Source of the DNA: Helichrysum umbraculigerum
Taxonomy: Eukaryota; Streptophyta; Magnoliopsida; Asterales; Asteraceae
Direction: 5' to 3'
DNA: 64,000 nucleotides
Assembly (NCBI GenBank): GCA_949592205.1
Contig: CATIUR010000005.1
Coordinates: 25,933,679 to 25,997,678, forward strand
The translations under genes were made by a program, and so were the position numbers. Positions 11,819 through 22,780 of the stretch are shown piece by piece. Position 1 is the first letter of the stretch, and every line of letters starts with the position of its first letter. The notes below the pieces were generated by a model. It searched no databases. It was not told the origin of the DNA and saw nothing but the letters and a program-made list of their open reading frames with translations.

Positions 11819-14024
11819 TGTAACATCCTGTTTCTGGGCCTGGAAATAAATTGTATTTTATTAAGTTTAAGTGGTTTATTTAGAAAATAAACAAGTGAAA
11901 GAGCTTCAGTTTTTATTGTGATTAATAAAATATTGATTGTTTTAAATAAATGAAGTTGACGGTAAAAATAAAAGTATTTTGATTTACGGGTATTTTCGGG
12001 TTCCAGACAATAGGCTAGGAACGGGTATAATTTACACTTAATTAATAAGATGGGGCGGTGGAGTGACCGACTCATTCTCACCTACCTTTCTTTTGTTCAT
12101 CTATTTCTCTCTATCTCAAATTCAAAGAAATCAAAGGAAACAAATTATAAACTTGTGTTTGTGGATTCAAATCACTAGAAAGAAACTTATAACCATCTTG
12201 CTCATCATCTCTATCTTGCTAAATCATTGTAAGTGTTCTTGGTGTTCATAAACCAATTTGATAGAAATTAGGTAAATGATGAAATTATGTGTTTTGTATG
12301 AATTTAAGCTTTGAGATGATTGATTATAGATTTCATGATGATTATAAGGTGAGATTGATGATTAGATGATGTTATTACATAAGAATTTATAGTGTTCTTC
12401 AATTTTGAGTTCATAAGCTAGGTTTTGGTGATTTTGATGATTTGATTATGATGCATGAGTTAGGTTGTTGTTAGATGATGTTGGTTATGGTTATTATATG
12501 TTAGTAGTTCAAGTTTGTGGTCATTTTCATGGTAATTTCGTATTTGTAAACTGACTTTGTGAAAATTGGGTTAGAGTTCGAGTGTGCAAGTTGCAGGTCT
12601 GACTTTGCTGTAAATCACTCGAACGCGATCCGGGTGGCCTTGGCCGGATCGCGTTCCCTAGTTATAATTTGATGCTGGGCCGATTTGTTTTGATGAACGC
12701 GATCCTATCTCATTCTCCGGATCGCGTTTCCTAGTGAAATTTCGTAACCGAATGTTTTTCTAAAAGTGAACGCGATCCCACCCTCTTTTTCTGGATCGCG
12801 TTGATAAGTGGAATTTGAAGGTCGATTGATTTTATGAAGGCGAACGCGATCCTGGCTCCCCTTGCTGGATCGCGTTGGTGTGTTAAAATTCGTCAAATGT
12901 GTTAACTTGTAGTTTGTGCATTGATGATAATTAATTATGTTATAAGTGATATGGTTGTATTAGGATATATGTTATATGTGTATAACATGAATATTGGAAA
13001 TGAATTATTACTAACTTATTGTTATTATTGTAATCTCAGATAAGCGGACGGCAACTCGGTGATATAAGACAACTGAGTTGAAGACTTGGAAATATCGGTG
13101 AGTGGAATTGTATTCCTCGGTTCAATTCCGTTGTAACGAGTTTGGTTGCAACGGATGAACTTTCGGTTATTGGTTTGACTTGTTATAGGTTATTGGTTAA
13201 TACATTGACATGATTGTTGATATTGTGATTTGGTTTACTTGGTTATTATTGTTATTAATTGTTGGCATGATGATTATGCGGTTTGAATAGGTTAGCTACA
13301 TATTGTCATGACTATTATGAAATATGTGATGCTTGGGCCGTTTGGCATATGTGATTTCAGAGGTCAACGCTGGTTGGGTTTGTGGCTATTGTTGGGCTGC
13401 CTGGGTTTCCCGATACATGTAGTTGAGGGACGAATCCTTGTCAGTGAAGATAGCTTCAAACTATCGGTAAGCCACTGTTGGGGCCGGCAGTGGTTGTAGG
13501 CTTTCGCTGGTTGGCTAACCAGGGGCCGCCGGTCCTCTTTGACGATACGTGTTTATGATTGCGAAGCTTTAAGCGGTAATCATAATTTGTGTGATTGTTG
13601 TTTACGATGCTTTAGGCTGTAAGCATTATTTGTTGGTTTGGTTTGTGCGTTGTAGGCTTGTTACTTCTGAATTGAACCGTCGGTTACGGTTCCATTCACT
13701 TAGCATTGGCTAATCCCTCGTTGTTAAACTTTTTGCAGGCTTTTAATAGGTGTGGACCGGGTTGTAGATACTTAATGGGATGGCTGACTGTCACAGCGCT
13801 TACTCTGACAATTTTTGGGAATCTAACTTTTGGTTTTTGATAGTTTTCTTAACGCCCGGGGTTTAGTAAATGTTGTAACTAAACTTATATATGTGTGTAA
13901 ATGTTTTTAAAACTTGGTACCTTTGGGACTTATGTAATCCGGTAATTATGTTTTGGGACCACGCTTTTAACGAATAGTATATAATATCATATGTTTCGGT
14001 TTGCGTAAGGAAAGGGGCCTTACA
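11819..14024 (+). repeat. 5' LTR of the nested gag-only element
   Basis: Begins TGTAACATCCTG and ends GGGGCCTTACA. It holds a TATA-like GGTATAATTT (near 12024), a splice-donor-like TTGTAAGTGTTC (12229), an acceptor-like TTTTTGCAGG (13738) and the four-unit CG-rich inverted-repeat array. Small open frames (12063, 13308) recur in both LTRs and have no recognisable product. Confidence 0.95.
12621..12876. repeat. Four-unit CG-rich inverted-repeat array, 73-74-bp period
   Basis: Units start at 12621, 12695, 12768 and 12842. Each is GAACGCGATCC, a 13-14 bp loop, then GGATCGCGTT. Arms are invariant; loops are pyrimidine-rich and differ; the 38-39 bp spacers are related but diverged. Confidence 0.95.
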
Positions 14025-14027
14025 AGT

Positions 14028-14039
14028 TGGTATCAGAGC
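14028..14039 (+). other. Primer binding site of the nested element
   Basis: TGGTATCAGAGC, three bases after the 5' LTR, matches initiator Met tRNA. Confidence 0.88.
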
Positions 14040-14184
14040 AACGGTTTGGGTGAATTGGACATTGGCTAATGTCAATCCCAAATCTTTTGGTGACAGTCAA
14101 ACATTTCAGTAAGTGGGATTAGCTATGAATGGGGGGTTGATTAGTTAGTATAGGTGATACTAACGATTAACAAGTTGTGAGTTA

Positions 14185-15465
14185 TTGTGTATGAGTACAG
14201 GAATGGCAGATACTGAGAACCCGACTCCCAATGATGCACCCAGAAATGAGCTTCCACCTCCGGAAAATAATGAGGGTAATCAGGGTGGTACATCTAATGT
14301 TAATCAGGAGGGGGCTAGTGATGAGGAATATAAATTACAGTTAGAAGATGAGGTACTAAGGTTAAGAAAGTTTGAACAATGGTACAAGGAACAACAAGCA
14401 AGGTTAGCACAACAAGGAAATTTTGGATCTCAGTTTCCATCTCCTAATCAACAGAGGCGGGTATGTTCTTTTAAGACTTTCAAGTCTTGTGGACCGAAAG
14501 AATTCGAAGGGGGTAATGATCCAGCGGTAACTTTAAATTGGTTAAGGGACATTGAACGAAAGTTCGAGGTATGTCAATGTGAGGAGGAGTTAAGGGTTGG
14601 ATATGCAGTGCAGTTACTGAAAGGTCAGGCAATGAATTGGTGGGATTCAATGACCGCACATTTGACACCTGTGCAACGATCTTCTATCACTTGGATGGAA
14701 TTCCATAATGAAGTTTGCAGGCAGTTTTGCTCGGAGTTTGACATGGTCAGGATTAAGCAGGAGTTCATGGATTTGAAATTGACTGAGACTATGACCATAG
14801 ATGATCTTATAACTCAATTCACAGAAAAGCTACGCTTTGTTCAGCAATGGGTTCCGAATGAAAGAGATAGAATAAATCATTTTGTGGGAACTTTGCCACC
14901 ACACTACAGGACGTCGGTGAGATTAGCCGGTAATCTGAAAAATGCTTTTGATTTGGCTAAGTCGGTGGATAGTGACACTAGAGCTTCGGAAAAGTTAGTT
15001 AAGGAAAAGGCGGTGCACCATTCCAAGAATAGTTCCACGAGTAGCAAATCAAGTCAAGCGAGTAGGAGAGTGTCTTTTTCTGAGGAGGCAAGAGATAGGA
15101 TTGCTTGGTGTGTGGATTGTAAAGCGAGGCATCCGGGGCCGTGTACTTCGGATACTGTTAGGTGTGTTAGGTGTGGAGGGTTTGGACACAATATTAAGGA
15201 TTGTATCTTTCCAAGGAATGTTTGCTGGAATTGTCAGAAGGAGGGCCACAGAGCGGGTCAGTGTTTGGAGAAGGCAAGACAAGGAACTGGATTGGCTGGG
15301 AGTACAGGATTTGCTGGGAGTTCAGGCTCGGGTTCCTCGGCATCTGTCGGGCAAAAGAGAAAGACTGCGCCTCCTCGGGCATTTCAGATGACCGTAGGAG
15401 ATTGGCTTGAAGATAACAATCCAGGTAGATTCGATATTGATTTTGATGTGATATGTAAATTGTAA
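14185..15465 (+). CDS. gag: Gag protein of the nested gag-only element
   Basis: An open frame of 426 codons; the in-frame ATG of MADTENPTP (14203) is a likely alternative start and aligns with the MADDENTTP start of the reverse-strand copy at 63 kb. It has an acidic, coiled N-terminus (to about residue 85), the retrotransposon gag domain with NWLRDIERKFEVCQC and LLKGQAMNWWDS (about 110-270), and a triple zinc region with CVDCKARHPGPC, CVRCGGFGHNIKDC and CWNCQKEGHRAGQC (about 310-370). The frame ends shortly after RAFQMTVGD, where the protease would begin in an autonomous relative. It is intact here, so this element may supply its own Gag. Confidence 0.9.
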   Translation: MCMSTGMADTENPTPNDAPRNELPPPENNEGNQGGTSNVNQEGASDEEYKLQLEDEVLRLRKFEQWYKEQQARLAQQGNFGSQFPSPNQQRRVCSFKTFKSCGPKEFEGGNDPAVTLNWLRDIERKFEVCQCEEELRVGYAVQLLKGQAMNWWDSMTAHLTPVQRSSITWMEFHNEVCRQFCSEFDMVRIKQEFMDLKLTETMTIDDLITQFTEKLRFVQQWVPNERDRINHFVGTLPPHYRTSVRLAGNLKNAFDLAKSVDSDTRASEKLVKEKAVHHSKNSSTSSKSSQASRRVSFSEEARDRIAWCVDCKARHPGPCTSDTVRCVRCGGFGHNIKDCIFPRNVCWNCQKEGHRAGQCLEKARQGTGLAGSTGFAGSSGSGSSASVGQKRKTAPPRAFQMTVGDWLEDNNPGRFDIDFDVICKL

Positions 15466-15544
15466 TTAGTATTGCATGATTAAGTGTAATCAGTAGCGTT
15501 TGGATTAATAGTGTGAGATTGGATTTCGGGGACGAAATCCTTTA

Positions 15545-15556
15545 AGGGGGGAAGAT
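15545..15556 (+). other. Polypurine tract of the nested element
   Basis: AGGGGGGAAGAT directly before the 3' LTR would prime plus-strand synthesis. It follows the GGATTTCGGGGACGAAATCC palindrome (15523-15542) also seen in the related elements here. Confidence 0.75.
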
Positions 15557-15557
15557 T

Positions 15558-17763
15558 TGTAACATCCTGTTTCTGGGCCTGGAAATAAATTGTATTTTAT
15601 TAAGTTTAAGTGGTTTATTTAGAAAATAAACAAGTGAAAGAGCTTCAGTTTTTATTGTGATTAATAAAATATTGATTGTTTTAAATAAATGAAGTTGACG
15701 GTAAAAATAAAAGTATTTTGATTTACGGGTATTTTCGGGTTCCAGACAATAGGCTAGGAACGGGTATAATTTACACTTAATTAATAAGATGGGGCGGTGG
15801 AGTGACCGACTCATTCTCACCTACCTTTCTTTTGTTCATCTATTTCTCTCTATCTCAAATTCAAAGAAATCAAAGGAAACAAATTATAAACTTGTGTTTG
15901 TGGATTCAAATCACTAGAAAGAAACTTATAACCATCTTGCTCATCATCTCTATCTTGCTAAATCATTGTAAGTGTTCTTGGTGTTCATAAACCAATTTGA
16001 TAGAAATTAGGTAAATGATGAAATTATGTGTTTTGTATGAATTTAAGCTTTGAGATGATTGATTATAGATTTCATGATGATTATAAGGTGAGATTGATGA
16101 TTAGATGATGTTATTACATAAGAATTTATAGTGTTCTTCAATTTTGAGTTCATAAGCTAGGTTTTGGTGATTTTGATGATTTGATTATGATGCATGAGTT
16201 AGGTTGTTGTTAGATGATGTTGGTTATGGTTATTATATGTTAGTAGTTCAAGTTTGTGGTCATTTTCATGGTAATTTCGTATTTGTAAACTGACTTTGTG
16301 AAAATTGGGTTAGAGTTCGAGTGTGCAAGTTGCAGGTCTGACTTTGCTGTAAATCACTCGAACGCGATCCGGGTGGCCTTGGCCGGATCGCGTTCCCTAG
16401 TTATAATTTGATGCTGGGCCGATTTGTTTTGATGAACGCGATCCTATCTCATTCTCCGGATCGCGTTTCCTAGTGAAATTTCGTAACCGAATGTTTTTCT
16501 AAAAGTGAACGCGATCCCACCCTCTTTTTCTGGATCGCGTTGATAAGTGGAATTTGAAGGTCGATTGATTTTATGAAGGCGAACGCGATCCTGGCTCCCC
16601 TTGCTGGATCGCGTTGGTGTGTTAAAATTCGTCAAATGTGTTAACTTGTAGTTTGTGCATTGATGATAATTAATTATGTTATAAGTGATATGGTTGTATT
16701 AGGATATATGTTATATGTGTATAACATGAATATTGGAAATGAATTATTACTAACTTATTGTTATTATTGTAATCTCAGATAAGCGGACGGCAACTCAGTG
16801 ATATAAGACAACTGAGTTGAAGACTTGGAAATATCGGTGAGTGGAATTGTATTCCTCGGTTCAATTCCGTTGTAACGAGTTTGGTTGCAACGGATGAACT
16901 TTCGGTTATTGGTTTGACTTGTTATAGGTTATTGGTTAATACATTGACATGATTGTTGATATTGTGATTTGGTTTACTTGGTTATTATTGTTATTAATTG
17001 TTGGCATGATGATTATGCGGTTTGAATAGGTTAGCTACATATTGTCATGACTATTATGAAATATGTGATGCTTGGGCCGTTTGGCATATGTGATTTCAGA
17101 GGTCAACGCTGGTTGGGTTTGTGGCTATTGTTGGGCTGCCTGGGTTTCCCGATACATGTAGTTGAGGGACGAATCCTTGTCAGTGAAGATAGCTTCAAAC
17201 TATCGGTAAGCCACTGTTGGGGCCGGCAGTGGTTGTAGGCTTTCGCTGGTTGGCTAACCAGGGGCCGCCGGTCCTCTTTGACGATACGTGTTTATGATTG
17301 CGAAGCTTTAAGCGGTAATCATAATTTGTGTGATTGTTGTTTACGATGCTTTAGGCTGTAAGCATTATTTGTTGGTTTGGTTTGTGCGTTGTAGGCTTGT
17401 TACTTCTGAATTGAACCGTCGGTTACGGTTCCATTCACTTAGCATTGGCTAATCCCTCGTTGTTAAACTTTTTGCAGGCTTTTAATAGGTGTGGACCGGG
17501 TTGTAGATACTTAATGGGATGGCTGACTGTCACAGCGCTTACTCTGACAATTTTTGGGAATCTAACTTTTGGTTTTTGATAGTTTTCTTAACGCCCGGGG
17601 TTTAGTAAATGTTGTAACTAAACTTATATATGTGTGTAAATGTTTTTAAAACTTGGTACCTTTGGGACTTATGTAATCCGGTAATTATGTTTTGGGACCA
17701 CGCTTTTAACGAATAGTATATAATATCATATGTTTCGGTTTGCGTAAGGAAAGGGGCCTTACA
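15558..17763 (+). repeat. 3' LTR of the nested gag-only element
   Basis: 2206 bp, offset 3739 from the 5' LTR and matching it everywhere I compared except 16797. It ends GGGGCCTTACA followed by the duplicated AAAAT and then the rest of the Copia gag frame. Confidence 0.95.
16360..16615. repeat. Second copy of the four-unit CG-rich array (3' LTR)
   Basis: Identical to the array at 12621-12876 because the LTRs are copies; units start at 16360, 16434, 16507 and 16581. Confidence 0.95.
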
Positions 17764-19129
17764 AAAATGAATCACCTGAACCTTTAAACTGTATCTCATG
17801 CATTAATCTAACTGAATCTCTAGAGGCTTTTCAAAAGGATAACCAAGAGTTGCGAGATAAAGTTGCAAAACTTAATGAGTCAAATAAGTTTTTGAAAGAA
17901 AATGAAAAACTCTATGAAAAACATATTGAAGCTCATAAGTTAGATACTCAAACTTATAAAGCTAAAGTTTTTAGTCAACAGGATGCAATTAAAAGTTATC
18001 TTACTGAAATTGAACTGTTAAACAAAGAGCTTTCAGACTTAAAAGGTGAGTATGGTAATTATCAAGATAAAGTCTTAGGGTCAACTTCTGCGACAATGAT
18101 CTTTAATGAAATTATTAGCAATCATAAGCAGGATAGGAAAAGTAAGGGAGGAAAAGGAATAGGTTTTGTTGAAATAGCACCTCCTACTACTTATACTCCT
18201 TTACCTGTTAAGGAAGGCCTTGATGAAATTCCAGTTGATTATGCTAAGTTGTTGGGTATCAAGGGTAAAGTGGCTAAATCTAACAAACAGGAGAAGGAGA
18301 AAACCACGAGGCCAGAGTATCCCACTCCTAAGTTTGTTAAGCCACTGAATAAATCTCCTGTTAGTGCTGAGGAGATTGTTGAGCAAAAGGATGTATCTCC
18401 AATTTGTTTTGAGGAGATCGTTGAGATTGAGGATATTACGGATCAGGAGTATCCTGAAGTTAAGAGAGTTGAAGTTAAACCTGAAAAGGTGGTTTCAAAA
18501 GTTGAACCTGAAATTAAGGTTCAAACAAACAAGGGTAAAGCCAATGTTTTAAACTCAAAACAACAAACTTTACAGTCACCTGTAAAGATTTTGCAACGAA
18601 AATTAGTAAATGAAAAAGTTTTGTCTGATAAACCTTCAACTTCGACCTCTCAACCAAAGCAAACATTTTCTAAGACATGTACTCAATGTTCATGTTCTAG
18701 AAATGTTTCTCCACCTCCTGTGGTAATGCCTCAGCCTCAACCGTTAGTTGAGACTCGTTCTTGTTTCTACTGCAAGAGACAAGGACATTTGATCCGTGAC
18801 TGTCCCAAGCTGTCAAATCAGCGCTATGGGAGAGAGATGCCTAGGACATCAGTTTATAGAAATTCTTTTTCAAAATCTCCACCTAGGCGTTACTCAAAGT
18901 CTCCCAAGCCTGTTCTGAAGCTAAGTAATGTTGAGCAAAAACCTTTGCCAATTCAAAAGCCCAACATTATTTCTGATATCAATTCCGAACCTTCAAAAGT
19001 TTGGAAACGAAAAGAGTCTGATGCTGACTCTTCAGTCGTCAACAATAACACTTCAGATAAAAATTCTAATTTGTTTAAAGATAAAGTCCTATCTGACGTG
19101 CTTATTGTTGATGACCATGGAAGACCTAA

Positions 19130-22100
19130 GTCTGTAAAGGCTTGGGTCTCCGTTTCTCACTAATCTCTTTCTTTGATGTGTTGCAGCAGTCGGAACGTGT
19201 GAAGGATAGTTTATGGTATATGGATAGTGGCTGCTCGCGACACATGACTGGCGATGTGTCTCTTCTGACGGATATTAAACCATACTCGGGAGGATACGTT
19301 GCTTTCGCGGGAGATTCAGGAGGAACGATTTCGGGAAAGGGAACGCTAACAAATGGAAAAGTTAGCTTTGAAAATGTGAATTATGTGGCTGAGCTGACTC
19401 ACAACTTGCTGAGCGTTTCACAAGTTTGTGACAAGGACTACACCACGTTATTCACAAAGACGGAATGTGTAATATTGAAGCCGGGGTATGTCATTCCTGA
19501 GGATTGGATATTGATGCGGGCACCTAGAAAGAATGACACCTATGTGATGAATATGCGAACTGTGGAGACTACAAGTGACTATACTTGTCTTCTTTCAAAG
19601 GCTTCAGAAAAGGAATCACTCCTTTGGCACAGACGGATGGGACATATTCATTTCCGTAAAATGAATTTTCTGATTAATAATGATTTAGTGAGGGGAGTTC
19701 CAAAACAGTCATTTGCTCTAAAAGATGACTGCGTTTCTTGTCACAAAGGAAAACTCCACAAGAAGTCCCACAAGTCTAAGGTTGTGAATTCTATTGCAGC
19801 TCCGTTAGAACTACTGCATATGGATCTGTTCGGTCCAGTTTCAACAAAGAGCATTGGTGGTCGGTCTTACTGCTTGGTAGTTACTGATAACTACTCAAGG
19901 TTTTCGTGGGTATATTTCTTGACTACAAAGGGGGAGACTCCTGATATTCTGGTGTATTTGTTGGATAAGTTGGCAAATCTATGCAACTTAAAGGTGAAAA
20001 GGATTCGAAGCGACAATGGAACTGAATTCAAGAACTCAACTCTCGAATTGTTTTGTGCTACAAGAGGAATTGAGCATCAATTCAGTGCTCCAAGGACTCC
20101 ACAACAGAATGGAGTTGCAGAAAGAAAGAACAGGACAATTATAGAGACAGCTCGGACTATGTTAGCTGACTCCAAATTACCAATCATCTTCTGGGCTGAG
20201 GCAGTTAATACTGCCTGTTATGTTCTCAACAGAGTGCTCACGGTTAAGAAAAAGAACAAGACGTGTTATGAACTTTTCAATAACCGTAAGCCAAACCTTC
20301 AGTTCTTAGAACCATTTGGGTGTCCATGCATGATCATGATTACAAAAGATAAGGTCTCTAAGTTTGGTGACAAAGCTGTTGAAGGGATTTTTCTTGGATA
20401 TTCAGTCAATTCTCCGAACAAAAGAGTCTTTAACAAATCAATGAATCAGATTGAGGAACAGTTTGAAGTAAAATGTTTAAGGTATACGGAACCTCCTCAA
20501 GGAACAGGTCCGGATTGGTTCTTCAACTATGGAAATCTCTTTGACTCTTTCAAAATTCCTGATGATGATGAAACGGAAGAGTTAGTTTCCATGCTACATG
20601 GACTTGATTTTTCTCAAGATACACCAGTTAGTAAACCATCCGACCCATCTCCTAATGCAACACCCGAACCACCACCAACTGATACTACACCAATACCAAC
20701 ACCCACACCACCATCAACAACACCTATTCCAACATCTACTTCTCGAGTTACACCTTCGAAAGATGCTCCTTCTACCTCTAAAACAGTGTATAACTACACC
20801 AAGGAGCTTCCTTATGATCCAAACATGCCGTCATTAGAGGAAGGAGGAGAGGATGAGGTAAGTGATGAGGGAGAGGAAGCAGAAAATATGAATTATTCTC
20901 ATTTATTTTCTCAAAGAGATGATGATGATGATGCTTCTCCGAATATGTCTGCAAATGAGGGAGATCTGAGTAACCTGGAACAGAATCTTGTGCCAGATCA
21001 AATTCCAGTGACTCGGATACATAAGGATCACCCCATTGATAATATCATTGGTGATCCTCATGCAAAGGTTCAAACAAGACATCAAGCGAAACAGACTGAT
21101 ACTGAACAACTTTCGGGTCTGGTGGCTAATGTTAATTCATGTTATCTTTCGCAGAATGAACCTAAGAAAGTTGACGAGGCCTTAAAAGATCCATCCTGGA
21201 TCGAGGCCATGCAAGAGGAACTACAACAATTTGAAAAGTTGCAAGTCTGGGAAGTAGTTCCATTACCCAAGGGTGCCCACTTGACTGGCACTCGTTGGGT
21301 TTTTCGTAATAAGATGGATGATAGGGGCGTTGTAATTCGTAATAAAGCACGTCTAGTAGTTCAAGGCTTCAGCCAAATTTAGGGGTTGGACTATGATGAT
21401 GTATTTGCCCCTGTTGCTCGATTGGAATCCATACGCATTTTTCTGGCATACGCGTCCTTCAAGGGATTTCGCGTCAATCAACTTGATGTGAAAAGTGCGT
21501 TTCTGTATGGAAAGGTTGACAACGATGTGTACGTTAAACAGCCTCCTGGTTTTGAAGACCCTGCGCATCCTGAATACGTCTGTAAATTGAACAAGGCGTT
21601 GTATGGTCTTCACCAAGCACCAAGACTTTGGTACGAGAGGCTAACTACACATCTGATTAAGCATGGTTTTGTGAGAGGGAACATCGATAGCACGCTATTT
21701 ATTCTTCGTGAACAGTCAGATGATAGGGAAGATTTGCTACTTGTGCAGGTTTACGTGGACGATATTATCTTCGGGTCTACCAATGAGGCAATGTGTAAGA
21801 ACTTTGAGAAAATCATGAAGTCTGAGTTTGAGATGAGCGCAATGGGGGAGCTCACTTTCTTTTTAGGTGTACAAGTTGAGCAGCTTGCAAAAGGTATTTA
21901 TATACATCAGTCAAAATATGTCAATGACATGTTGACTAGGTATGACCTGCTCACTTGTAAAACCTATGGGACTCCCATCGAGCTTAATCACAATCTCAAA
22001 CTTGCTGAGGAAGATGAAGATTGCAAGGAGAGGGACTATCGTTCAATGATAGGTTCTCTTATGTATTTGACTGCCTCAAGACCGGACATTGTATTTGCCG

Positions 22101-22705
22101 TGTCGATTTGCTCACGTTATCAGGCTAAACCAAAGGTGTCACATATGAAGGCAGTAAAGCGAATTTTTGGTTATCTCAGAGCTAGACCTACCCTTGGTCT
22201 TTGGTATTCAAATGAGAAGACTTTCGCTCTCACAGCCTATTCAGATTCGGATCATGGAGGTTGCAGTATCGATAAGAAGTCTACAACGGGTGGATGTCAG
22301 TTTCTGGGATCGCGTTTGGTCTCGTGGCAGTGCAAGAAGCAAACTACAGTCTCTCTTTCTACAGCAGAGGCTGAGTATGTTGCTGCCGCTAGTTGCTGTG
22401 CCCAAGTTCTCTGGATTCAGCACCAATTACGCGATTACGGGTTACTTCTTACTATGACTCCCATTCACATAGATAACACTGCTGCTATTTCTATCACACG
22501 CAATCCCGTACAGCACTCTAAGACAAAACATATTGAACTTAGGTTCCACTTTATACGGGATTGCTATGAAAAACACTTGATAGACCTGGTCCACATAGAC
22601 ACCCTTAAACAAAATGCTGACCTATTCACCAAAGCCTTTTCACGTGCTCGATTTGATGAACTGGTCAACATGATCGGTTTAAGATTCTTTGGGTCTAAAA
22701 AGTAA
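19130..22705 (+). pseudogene. pol: Copia pol (protease, integrase, RT, RNase H) with an in-frame stop
   Basis: The pol frame opens at 19130, overlaps the gag end by 34 nt in the -1 frame, and runs to TAA at 22703-22705. In order: protease (WYMDSGCSRHM, the DSG site), GAG-pre-integrase zinc region (HRRMGHIH then CVSCHKGK), integrase with the DDE residues in LHMDLFGPV, RSDNGTEF and QQNGVAERKNR, a Ser/Thr/Pro and acidic linker, RT (QLDVKSAFLYG and YVDD), and RNase H (SDSDHGG, STAEAEY, DNTAAI). One TAG at 21380-21382 falls where Copia RTs usually have Glu, just before GLDYDDVFAPVARLESIR. A single base change explains it. Otherwise the frame is undamaged. Confidence 0.93.
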
Positions 22706-22744
22706 TCTGTGACTTGGATAGTTAACGTTATTTGCTTTTATGTG

Positions 22745-22780
<36 letters not shown>

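Larger units (their letters stand above)
11819..17763 (+). mobile_element. Nested gag-only LTR retrotransposon (TR-GAG type, Gypsy-like)
   Basis: Two 2206-bp LTRs flank 1533 bp of internal sequence, with the target duplication AAAAT at 11814-11818 and 17764-17768. The inside holds a PBS, one gag frame and a polypurine tract, with no protease, integrase or RT. It must be mobilised by enzymes of another element. Only one LTR difference was noticed (G at 13058, A at 16797), so it is very young and younger than its Copia host. Confidence 0.95.
10448..19163 (+). pseudogene. gag: Copia gag, split by the nested LTR element
   Basis: The frame runs 10448-11818, is interrupted by the nested element, and resumes in the same phase after one copy of the AAAAT duplication (17769-19163), so the uninterrupted frame is about 920 codons. 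The first half has a UBN2-type capsid region (about residues 120-235) and a CCHC knuckle, CYNCQNLGHFAREC, near residue 382. The second half begins with a long Lys/Glu-rich coiled coil and has a second knuckle, CFYCKRQGHLIRDC, encoded near 18762. Gag packages the element RNA in cytoplasmic particles. The frame stops at 19161-19163, just inside the start of the pol frame. As it stands the insertion prevents full-length Gag. Confidence 0.88.

Noticed and set aside
12063..12251. Small protein genes in the nested LTRs (also 13308-13499 and the copies at 15802 and 17047)
   Set aside because: They occur only because both LTRs are identical; no start context, no family resemblance, and the array and splice-like sites run through this region.
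12621..12876. CRISPR array
   Set aside because: Palindromic units with regular spacing look CRISPR-like, but the spacers are related to each other, the host is a plant LTR, and no cas genes exist.
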